DNA of 7,837 nt from a bacterium (GTDB lineage: Bacteria > Vulcanimicrobiota > Vulcanimicrobiia > Vulcanimicrobiales > Vulcanimicrobiaceae): positions 1-7,837 of the forward strand of contig JAKAPO010000103.1 of NCBI GenBank assembly GCA_021807065.1, read 5' to 3'. The notes beneath the pieces are model-generated. The model was not told the DNA's origin and made no database searches. It saw only the letters and a program-made list of their open reading frames with translations. Positions 1 through 5,237 of this stretch are shown here, piece by piece. Every line of letters begins with the position of its first letter. Within the stretch, counting starts at the first letter, position 1. The position numbers and the translations under genes are program-made.

Positions 1-721
1 TCCGATCTAAGACGTCGTTCGTCGCATCCGCCGCGAGCAATGCACTCTGGCCGCCGGCGAAGGCGAGACCAGAGGTACCGCTTTCGGAACGCGGCCCCAC
101 GAGAAACGTGCCGCTCCCCGCCCGATCGCCGTAGATGAATGCCTGCGAAGGTTCTATCGCAGACACGCTGCTTGCGTAAAACGACGGAATCGCAAAAAAC
201 GGTGAAATGTTCGCGACGGGATCGTAGTTGGGGACACCCGCGTCGACCACCGCCCCGCCTTGGCTTGAAAGACCGCGATCGGAGAGCAGCGGTCCCGGCA
301 GTATCTCGCTCGAATCCTCGAGCACCGTGAATGGTCGCAGCGAGAGTATCGATTCTGCGTGCGCGTACGGCAGATTCTTCGCGTCTTCCGCCGAGGGCGT
401 CTCCGACAAGAGTTCGTCATACCGCCGTGCGATCGCAACGACCGGTTCGCTGGATCTTACACGGAGCGCGAGCGATTCACAATAGCGGCAGGTAATGACG
501 AGACGAACGACGCCGCCTGCATGGACGGCAAACGTTCCGTCGCCGGCGGTCAACGACGTGGCCGCCACACCACCGTCCGCCCGGTATGCGACGATACGCG
601 CGTCCTCCACCGGCACCCCCCGTTGGTCGCGCACCTCGCCCACGACGAGCACAGCCGGCTGGGCCGCTGCGTAAGCCGCACTGAGCAAGAACAGTACAAC
701 GAAAGCGACCTGGCTATTCAC
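1..721 (-). CDS. TonB-dependent receptor-like outer-membrane protein, N-terminal part (3' end outside window)
   Basis: A frame starting at GTG 721 stays open for 240 codons to the window edge, so only the N-terminus is present. Residues 1-20 are a signal peptide (hydrophobic 5-19, ending AYAAA before Q21). Residues 26-90 look like a carboxypeptidase-regulatory-like beta-sandwich (GEVRDQRGVPVEDARIVAY, then DGTFAV), as often seen at the N-terminus of SusC/TonB-type receptors. Residues 150-211 resemble a plug domain: a VDAGVPNYDP element, then an IYGDRAGSGTF element at 196-206, comparable to the YG..A.GG segment of receptor plugs. An unusual C78-x-x-C81 pair sits at the end of the first domain. 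By family, such proteins import large or scarce ligands through the outer membrane; the ligand here is unknown. It is transcribed divergently from the copper/cytochrome operon with a 33-bp gap. No strong Shine-Dalgarno precedes the GTG, so the exact start is uncertain. It could instead be a receptor-like surface protein without transport function. Confidence 0.72.
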   Translation of the reverse strand, partial: MNSQVAFVVLFLLSAAYAAAQPAVLVVGEVRDQRGVPVEDARIVAYRADGGVAATSLTAGDGTFAVHAGGVVRLVITCRYCESLALRVRSSEPVVAIARRYDELLSETPSAEDAKNLPYAHAESILSLRPFTVLEDSSEILPGPLLSDRGLSSQGGAVVDAGVPNYDPVANISPFFAIPSFYASSVSAIEPSQAFIYGDRAGSGTFLVGPRSESGTSGLAFAGGQSALLAADATNDVLDR

Positions 722-755
722 GGTTTTTTCAGAAAATCGGCTATACTGACGGGGA
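717..755. promoter_or_regulatory. Divergent promoter region with shared TATA core
   Basis: Only 33 bp separate the two divergent start codons (GTG 721 minus, ATG 755 plus). On the plus strand TATACT (742-747) is a good -10 hexamer; the best -35 is a poor TTCACG (717-722) at a long 19-bp spacing. On the minus strand the same core reads TATAGC (745-740), so one symmetrical AT core could serve both directions. The plus -10 ends 7 nt before ATG 755, which would make that transcript leaderless or nearly so. An 11-bp perfect palindrome, TTTTC-A-GAAAA (726-736), lies between the core and GTG 721 and could be an operator. Promoter activity is inferred from these sequences alone. Confidence 0.45.
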
Positions 756-1012
756 TGCCGAGACACCTCTGTGGCCGGTTCGTGCTATGGGGATTGCTCT
801 CCGCCCTGATCGCTGGGTCGGGGTTTGCGATTGCGAGCACGCTCTCTCTCGAAGCGGGACTTATCGGCGATCTGCGGGCTTCGGCGCCGCCGGCATTGCT
901 CGGGCCGATTGCCGAGAGCGGACGTAACGGTTGGCGATGCAAGCCAGAGCGTGCCGCGTTGGCGCGGCGCTGGCAGGACGCAGCGCTACCGGCCGATTTC
1001 AACGATCGCTAG
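755..1012 (+). CDS. Small putative exported or membrane-anchored protein, 85 aa, unknown function
   Basis: The product is not a family I recognise. The ATG lies 7 nt after a TATACT -10 element and directly after GGGG. Residues 1-9 are a short basic segment (MPRHLCGRF), followed by a hydrophobic stretch at about 10-27 (VLWGLLSALIAGSGFAIA). This looks like a signal peptide or a single membrane segment. The remaining roughly 57 residues are mixed, with a basic C-terminal third containing one Cys (RNGWRCKPERAALARRW). Third codon positions are mostly G/C, as in the neighbours. The stop lies 6 nt before the TPR gene start, which suggests a shared transcript. The frame stays open upstream to 359, but that part lies antisense to the receptor gene and is not claimed. 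It may be a real operon leader gene, a fragment, or chance. Confidence 0.45.
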   Translation: MPRHLCGRFVLWGLLSALIAGSGFAIASTLSLEAGLIGDLRASAPPALLGPIAESGRNGWRCKPERAALARRWQDAALPADFNDR

Positions 1013-1018
1013 GCGAAC

Positions 1019-1831
1019 ATGCGCGTCGATCGCTTCCTGCCGTTCCTCGTTCTTCCGGCGCTCGTCTCTTCGGTGGGCGCGCAAGTTTACTCGACACCAC
1101 GACCGGTGGTTCGCACGACGAGTCTTCCGGCACTGCGGGCCATCGCGCTGCGGCGCGAAGTACACGAGCGCTTTGCGATAGGTCTGGCCGAGGAATCGAA
1201 GGCGGACTGGTCCGAGGCTGCGGGTGAGTTTGAAGCGATCCTCGCCCTTCGCCCCGCCGAACCGCAGGGGTCGACCGCGCGCTACGACCTCGCTATTGCG
1301 TACGCGAATCTGCGCCGCTTCGACGACGCCGCCAGCGAACTGCGTTCCGCGCTCGCCGCCGATCCTGGGTTCCTCGCCGCGATGGCCAATCTCATCGCGG
1401 TCGATCTGGCACGAGGTGATCTTCGCGAAGCCCGCGCGATCGCCGACCGCTTCGTTGCGGCGGCACCGGATTCGGCACGTGCGCTCTACAGCCGGGGCAT
1501 CGTCGCATTACGAAGCGGCGACTTGAAAACGGCGCGCGCCGACTTTGGCACACTGCTGCACTTCAACCCATCCTATGCACTCGCATACTACGATCTCGGT
1601 ATCGCCGAGGTACGCCTTGGCCGTCTTGCCGACGCGCAGCGCGATCTGACAGCGGCGCTCACGCTGGCGCCGGCGTATGCGCGCGCGCGTTTTGCTCTCG
1701 CCGTGGTGCTCCTCAAAGAAGGAGACCGCGCCGGGGCTCGCGCCGCCTTCGAACGGGCGGCGACCGACGCCGGAGGCGACCTCGCATTGCGAAATCTCGC
1801 GCTCGCCATGAGCGACGCGATTCGTCCTTAG
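1019..1831 (+). CDS. Secreted/periplasmic TPR-repeat protein
   Basis: The product is 270 residues. Residues 1-21 form a signal peptide (MRVDRF, hydrophobic 6-19, VGA before Q22). After a linker of about 30 residues come six helix-pair units of 34 residues at about 52-85, 86-118, 119-152, 153-186, 187-220 and 221-254. They show the tetratricopeptide pattern, for example ARYDLAIAYANLRRFDDAAS and ALAYYDLGIAEVRLGRLADA, with the typical G/A, Y, A and P positions; the first and last units are the most degenerate. TPR arrays are protein-docking scaffolds, so an assembly or docking role in the periplasm for the envelope redox proteins encoded downstream is an inference. Only a weak AGG (1011-1013) precedes the ATG; the signal peptide supports this start. 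The gene follows the 85-aa gene by 6 nt and precedes the first cupredoxin gene by 57 bp. Confidence 0.85.
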   Translation: MRVDRFLPFLVLPALVSSVGAQVYSTPRPVVRTTSLPALRAIALRREVHERFAIGLAEESKADWSEAAGEFEAILALRPAEPQGSTARYDLAIAYANLRRFDDAASELRSALAADPGFLAAMANLIAVDLARGDLREARAIADRFVAAAPDSARALYSRGIVALRSGDLKTARADFGTLLHFNPSYALAYYDLGIAEVRLGRLADAQRDLTAALTLAPAYARARFALAVVLLKEGDRAGARAAFERAATDAGGDLALRNLALAMSDAIRP

Positions 1832-1858
1832 ACTTTCTTCATGTTTTCCGCCTACGGT

Positions 1859-1876
1859 GAAGAGCGCACTCTCTTC
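1859..1876 (+). other. Hairpin just upstream of the cupredoxin ribosome binding site
   Basis: GAAGAG (1859-1864) and CTCTTC (1871-1876) are perfect inverted repeats with a 6-nt loop. A competing 4-bp stem (AGAG/CTCT, 1861-1864 with 1869-1872) overlaps it. The stem ends 2 nt before the GGAGG at 1879-1883. There is no U-run after it, so it does not look like an intrinsic terminator. It could tune translation or protect the 5' end of a processed mRNA, or it may be chance. Confidence 0.3.
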
Positions 1877-1888
1877 CTGGAGGCCTGA

Positions 1889-2485
1889 ATGCTCAAACTC
1901 AAGCAACTTGCCCCGTGGGCACTTCTCTCGATTGCCGCCACGATAGCGGCGTGCGGCGGAAGCGGAGGGGGCGGATACTCGCCGCCCGCGGGCGGCGGAG
2001 GCGGTGGGGGCGTCGGCGGAGTTGGCGCCGACATGATTGGCATGGATCTCCCGACGACCACGATCGGCGTCGAGAACGATCCCACCTGGGGTACGGTCGG
2101 CGGTTACACCCAATCCGTACGCTCTCAGGTCATCGCGTTTGCGCCGGGCACGATGATTACAATTAAGAACCTGTCGTCCAGCACCCCGCATACTCTCAAT
2201 GTTATCGGTACTGCCGGCGCTCCTCCAGCGAACTTCCCGAGCAATCCCAGCCTGTCGACCTCCGCCAGCGGCGGGAGCGTCTTCGGCATCGGATATGCGA
2301 CCGGGTCGATCAGTCCCGGTGCCTCGGTAAGCGTTACGCTCTCGAATCCCGGTACCTATCTCGTCGGCTGTGCGTACCATTACAGCAGCAACCAGATGCG
2401 TGATGTCGTTGAGGTTGCCTCCGGTGCGACTCCGGGGCCACAGGCGACGGCACCGCCCGGAGGCGGTGGCGGCGGCGGTTACTAA
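1889..2485 (+). CDS. Cupredoxin-like (type-1 copper) lipoprotein A
   Basis: The product is 198 residues. GGAGG at 1879-1883 with 5-nt spacing fixes the ATG. Residues 1-21 are a lipoprotein signal peptide with lipobox IAAC, giving lipidated C22. Residues 23-48 are a Gly-rich flexible tether. The domain at about 58-177 shows a blue-copper ligand set: H101 (in TPHTLNV), then C161, H164 and M170 in the C-terminal loop (GTYLVGCAYHYSSNQM). The loop is C-x2-H-x5-M, one residue longer between His and Met than in plastocyanin. The C-terminus is a second Gly-rich tail (191-197, GGGGGGGY end). Expected role: one-electron carrier or copper-holding protein anchored at an envelope membrane. It resembles the second cupredoxin gene (2995-3447), with the same GCxYHY loop and an FPSxPS segment, so the two are probably paralogs flanking the SCO gene. 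The TAA stop lies in the same frame as the SCO gene, one codon upstream of its ATG. Copper binding is inferred from the ligands. Confidence 0.82.
   Translation: MLKLKQLAPWALLSIAATIAACGGSGGGGYSPPAGGGGGGGVGGVGADMIGMDLPTTTIGVENDPTWGTVGGYTQSVRSQVIAFAPGTMITIKNLSSSTPHTLNVIGTAGAPPANFPSNPSLSTSASGGSVFGIGYATGSISPGASVSVTLSNPGTYLVGCAYHYSSNQMRDVVEVASGATPGPQATAPPGGGGGGGY
1991..2010 (+). repeat. GGN codon tract encoding the N-terminal Gly tether
   Basis: A G-rich simple-sequence tract (runs GG-C-GG-C-GG-A-GG-C-GG-T-GGGGG) encodes the poly-glycine linker after the lipidation site. Such tracts tend to vary in length by slippage. The runs would also allow a two-quartet G-quadruplex on the coding strand or mRNA, though this is only a compositional possibility. 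Confidence 0.5.
2459..2478 (+). repeat. GGN codon tract encoding the C-terminal Gly tail, next to the SCO start
   Basis: A second G-rich tract (GG units separated by single bases) encodes the poly-Gly tail of lipoprotein A. It ends 4 nt before the TAA stop and 10 nt before the SCO ATG, occupying the region where an SCO ribosome binding site would be expected. It could be length-variable or fold in mRNA; neither is shown. Confidence 0.5.
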
Positions 2486-2488
2486 GGA

Positions 2489-2998
2489 ATGATTCTCGCC
2501 GCGGTGGCGCTCGCATCGTCGATCCACCTTGTGGATCAAAGCGGGCGCCACTTCACGCTCGCCTCTTTACGCGGTGAACCCGTGGTCGTTACCTTCGTCG
2601 CGGCCCATTGCACCGACGCGTGTCCGCTGATCGACGCCCAGGTCGCTCGCGCCTCGCGAGAGGCCGCGCGCGAGCGATTGCGCATCCGGTTTCTAACGAT
2701 CACTCTCGATCCTGAACACGATCCACCCAGCGTGATGCGCGCTCTCGCAAAAACCTTCGACGCCGACGAGCACCATTGGCTCGTGGCGACCGGCAGCGTG
2801 CCCGCGGTCCATCGCATCATGCGCGCCTTCGGCGTCGTCGCGCAACGCGGGCGGCGTGGATACGCAGATGTCCATACGACCTTCGTCTATCTGCTCGACC
2901 GCGATGGAGCGATACGCAAAATCCTTCTCGCGTCGGCCGGTTCCGGTCAGTATCTCATGACGGAGATCCGTCAAGACTGGAGCATCTTGCAGCAGTGA
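2489..2998 (+). CDS. SCO1/SenC/PrrC-family thioredoxin-fold copper chaperone-like protein
   Basis: The product is 169 residues. It shows the SCO core in order: an SIHLVDQSGRHFTLASLRGE strand-loop (11-30), the redox/copper motif C41-x3-C45-P in VTFVAAHCTDACP, the SCO-typical TLDPEHDPPSVMRALAKTF (72-90), and the copper-ligand His H129 in DVHTTFVYLLDRDG. By family, SCO proteins bind copper through two Cys and one His, and they load CuA of cytochrome oxidase or act as thiol reductases. Here the neighbours suggest copper delivery to the two flanking cupredoxins. The N-terminus is odd: only about 10 hydrophobic residues (ILAAVALASS) and no basic n-region, so export as written is doubtful. AAGGA directly abuts the ATG (zero spacing); GTG 2504 is an alternative start but would remove the hydrophobic stretch. 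It lies one codon after, and in frame with, lipoprotein A, so coupled translation is likely. Confidence 0.85.
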   Translation: MILAAVALASSIHLVDQSGRHFTLASLRGEPVVVTFVAAHCTDACPLIDAQVARASREAARERLRIRFLTITLDPEHDPPSVMRALAKTFDADEHHWLVATGSVPAVHRIMRAFGVVAQRGRRGYADVHTTFVYLLDRDGAIRKILLASAGSGQYLMTEIRQDWSILQQ

Positions 2999-3447
2999 GC
3001 CGCGGACTCGCCGCCGCCGTGCTGCTGCTGGCCTCCTGTACGCCCGGCGCCGTATCGGCACCGGCAGGCTCGAGCACCCAGGCGACGGTCATCGACGTCA
3101 ACCTCACCTTGCACGCTCCGGTCACGACGTCGGCGGGAACGAGCGGCGGCTATGCTCCTGCGGTCACGAACGTCTCAGTCGGCGCGTACGTCCGTTTCGT
3201 CAACAGCGATAGTTTCGCACACACGGCGACGCTCATTCCCGGCGCAGCGATATTTCCTAGCGCGTCACCGTTTTCCGCTGCGGCCTTGACCCAAAGCGGC
3301 ACGGTCGTTTCTCAACCGTGGAGCACCGGCGCCCTTCAAGCAGGCGCATCGTCCTCGGCGATCTTGATCGATCGGCCGGGTACTTTCCTCTACGGCTGCT
3401 TCTACCACTACGGCGCACCCATGCGAGGTACGATCGTTGCGCATTGA
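2995..3447 (+). CDS. Cupredoxin-like (type-1 copper) lipoprotein B
   Basis: The product is 150 residues from GTG 2995, which overlaps the SCO stop (GTGA), an arrangement typical of coupled translation; GGAG at 2979-2982 is a distant ribosome site. The start gives a lipoprotein signal peptide with lipobox LASC and lipidated C15; longer in-frame upstream starts would not. The domain at about 31-150 carries H76 (SFAHTATLI), then C135, H138 and M143 in GTFLYGCFYHYGAPM. This loop is C-x2-H-x4-M, exactly the plastocyanin spacing. It is shorter than lipoprotein A and lacks the Gly-rich tethers, but it shares the GCxYHY loop and a similar insert between the first His and the Cys. Expected role: membrane-anchored copper electron carrier, possibly the partner of the downstream cytochrome-barrel protein, whose gene overlaps this one by 11 nt. 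Confidence 0.85.
   Translation: MSRGLAAAVLLLASCTPGAVSAPAGSSTQATVIDVNLTLHAPVTTSAGTSGGYAPAVTNVSVGAYVRFVNSDSFAHTATLIPGAAIFPSASPFSAAALTQSGTVVSQPWSTGALQAGASSSAILIDRPGTFLYGCFYHYGAPMRGTIVAH
3425..3439 (+). promoter_or_regulatory. Ribosome binding site deciding a TTG start for the cytochrome gene
   Basis: GAGG at 3425-3428 lies 8 nt before TTG 3437, inside the end of the cupredoxin B gene. No ATG or GTG is available nearby in frame, and the TTG yields a proper basic signal-peptide n-region (MRIDIRS). This supports TTG as the start. Confidence 0.6.
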
Positions 3448-4558
3448 CATACGCTCCGCGACGCTGTTCTCGGCGGCACTCGCCTTCGCGGCCCCGGTTC
3501 GTGCCGAGGCGATCCCGCTCTTCGCACAGCGCTACCACTTGCGCTGCGAAACGTGTCATTCGGTTCTTCCGGAGTTGAACGCGTTTGGAAACGCGTTTCG
3601 GGATCGGGGGTACCGTCTGCCCCTTCCTAAGCACGGTACGACAGGCGTGGCGATTCGCTATCAACTCGAGTACGAGCGCGATCCTGCCGCCGGCAGCAGG
3701 CACTTCACTCAAGCCGGCGTGCTCTTATCGAATGCCGATATCGGCGCAATCACCGCGTTCGTACACTATAATCTCGGCGCCGGAGGGGGTCCGGCGGGGC
3801 TTTTCCTCGGCTATCTCGTCACATACAATGCCCACACGCAATCGCTGTACCGCGGCGGCCTCTTCGAGTTGCCGCTCGCCCAATCACCCGGCCAACGGCT
3901 CGACGATCTCGCTCCGTACGGCTACTATGCAACGCGCGTCGGCCTCGACGACTTGACGCTCGCTGCACCGCGTTGGGGCGTACAGGCGGAGCGCTCCTTC
4001 GGCACGTGGCGCGCCGACGCGACGATCGCCTTTGCCGATTACAACGGCTCTGCCTACGGGGGCCGCCCCGTACTGACGGGCGAGACGTCCAGCGCAGGCG
4101 CCCCCGAACTTGGATTTTTTCTAAGGGATTCGCTCACACCGGATATCGACGTGGGCGGCGAAGCGCTCGCCGGTGTTCGCAGCATCACGCCGGTCGGGCG
4201 CGAAACGTTCAGAGACGCATACGACCGCTACGGCCTCTTCACTCACGCACGCTTCCAGCGCCTCGACTTCCAGGCGGAGCAGTGGTGGGGACGGGACGAC
4301 AACGCCGACGGCATCGGAACGCCTATCACGTCCAGCGGCGGCTACGTCCGATTCAAATACTATCCGGTACCCCACGCCTATCTCGGTATTCGCTACGATG
4401 CCGCGGCGGCACCGTTTGCAAGCCGCGATTTCGTCTACTACGCGGCGGTGCAAATCCTCGATGCCCGTTTTCTCGTACAAGAGGTCCGCCCCCAGGGCGA
4501 GGGCCCGCACCTCGGGGCGGCCCTAACGGTGGGATTCCCGCCGCCGTTGAAACTATGA
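3437..4558 (+). CDS. Monoheme c-type cytochrome fused to a predicted outer-membrane beta-barrel (Cyc2-like architecture)
   Basis: The product is 373 residues from TTG. Residues 1-23 are a signal peptide (APVRA before E24). A single heme-c site, C37-E-T-C40-H41, is followed by P45-x-L-N-x-F-G and F54-R-D-R-G-Y-R-L-P, a motif found in short N-terminal heme domains fused to porin-like barrels. Residues 70-373 consist of short alternating amphipathic segments rich in Tyr, Phe, Gly and Arg (for example GYVRFKYYPVPHAYLGIRYD and HLGAALTVGF near the end), with no long hydrophobic helix. This is consistent with a barrel of a dozen or more strands. The layout resembles Cyc2-type cytochrome-porins, which carry electrons from external donors inward, but at 373 residues it is smaller than the roughly 485-residue Acidithiobacillus protein. 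The direction of electron flow and the substrate are unknown. It overlaps cupredoxin B and precedes the regulator gene by 10 nt. Confidence 0.78.
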   Translation: MRIDIRSATLFSAALAFAAPVRAEAIPLFAQRYHLRCETCHSVLPELNAFGNAFRDRGYRLPLPKHGTTGVAIRYQLEYERDPAAGSRHFTQAGVLLSNADIGAITAFVHYNLGAGGGPAGLFLGYLVTYNAHTQSLYRGGLFELPLAQSPGQRLDDLAPYGYYATRVGLDDLTLAAPRWGVQAERSFGTWRADATIAFADYNGSAYGGRPVLTGETSSAGAPELGFFLRDSLTPDIDVGGEALAGVRSITPVGRETFRDAYDRYGLFTHARFQRLDFQAEQWWGRDDNADGIGTPITSSGGYVRFKYYPVPHAYLGIRYDAAAAPFASRDFVYYAAVQILDARFLVQEVRPQGEGPHLGAALTVGFPPPLKL

Positions 4559-4568
4559 CCGCACAGGG

Positions 4569-5237
4569 ATGCGGATACTGGTCATCGAGGACGATGCAGA
4601 GATCGCCGCGGCGATCGCGGCGATGCTTGCGAGCCGGAAGTTTGCGGCCGACGTTGCCCTGGACGGAGATGCCGGACTCAACCATCTCCTGCGCCAAGAG
4701 TACGACGCGGCGATCCTCGACGTCGCCCTGCCTAAGCGCGACGGCTTCACGATAGCGCGAACTGCCCGAGGCGAAGGAATACAGACCCCTATCCTGATGC
4801 TCACAGCCCGCGACGCGGTCGAGGATCGCGTGAGCGGCCTCGACTGCGGCGCCGACGATTATCTCGTCAAACCCTTCGTTCAGGAGGAGCTCTTTGCCCG
4901 GTTACGCGCGATCGTGCGCCGCGCCGATCGTCCGATTCAAATGCAAATTCACGTGGGAAATCTTACCGTGGATTCGAGCGCCCGCACCGCCTCGTATGAC
5001 ACCCGGCAGCTCCCGTTGGGGAGGACCGAGTTTCGGCTGCTCGAGTTCCTCGCGCGCAACGCCGGTATCACGTTCACGCGCACGCAGTTACTGGAGCGGC
5101 TCTGGGAATATGACTTCGACGGCTCGAGTAACATCGTCGACGTTTACGTGAGCCAGTTGCGGCGCAAGCTCAAGTCTGCCGGCGCCGAACGATTGCTCCA
5201 GACAGTTTGGGGCGTGGGATACAAGTTACAGGCGTGA
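4569..5237 (+). CDS. OmpR/PhoB-family two-component response regulator
   Basis: The product is 222 residues, full length for the family. The receiver domain (1-115) has the acidic pocket E7-D8-D9, the phosphorylatable D51 in AILDVALPKRDG, T79 in LMLTARD and K101 in LVKPF. The winged-helix DNA-binding domain (about 127-222) has the usual LTxxEFRLLEFL-like segment (LGRTEFRLLEFLARNAG), the recognition-helix region SSNIVDVYVSQLRRKL and the VWGVGYKL end. It is most like the QseB/CusR/CopR/TctD branch. Since it is the penultimate gene of the cluster and abuts a sensor kinase gene, it probably controls this operon. The TTTTC-A-GAAAA palindrome in the divergent promoter is a candidate site, but this is only a guess. 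The start is the ATG 10 nt after the cytochrome stop; AGGG abuts it with no spacing, so initiation may depend on coupling. Confidence 0.93.
   Translation: MRILVIEDDAEIAAAIAAMLASRKFAADVALDGDAGLNHLLRQEYDAAILDVALPKRDGFTIARTARGEGIQTPILMLTARDAVEDRVSGLDCGADDYLVKPFVQEELFARLRAIVRRADRPIQMQIHVGNLTVDSSARTASYDTRQLPLGRTEFRLLEFLARNAGITFTRTQLLERLWEYDFDGSSNIVDVYVSQLRRKLKSAGAERLLQTVWGVGYKLQA

Noticed and set aside
154..438. Minus-strand 94-codon frame ending in RFRRFTQAACLR-like sequence as a separate gene
   Set aside because: It is out of frame with the receptor reading that stays open from GTG 721 to the window edge and contains the recognisable domains.
359..754. Upstream extension of the 85-aa frame to 359
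   Set aside because: It runs antisense through the signal peptide, sandwich and part of the plug-like region of the minus-strand receptor gene; the promoter element and signal-like sequence favour ATG 755.
1859..1876. Hairpin as an intrinsic terminator after the TPR gene
   Set aside because: No U-run follows, and the stem is only 6 bp; a ribosome site for the next gene begins 2 nt later.
1508..2551. Long minus-strand open frame (347 codons) across the TPR and cupredoxin A genes
   Set aside because: Its translation is Arg/Ala/Gly-rich without any domain, and it is antisense to two well-supported plus-strand genes. High GC lengthens such shadow frames.
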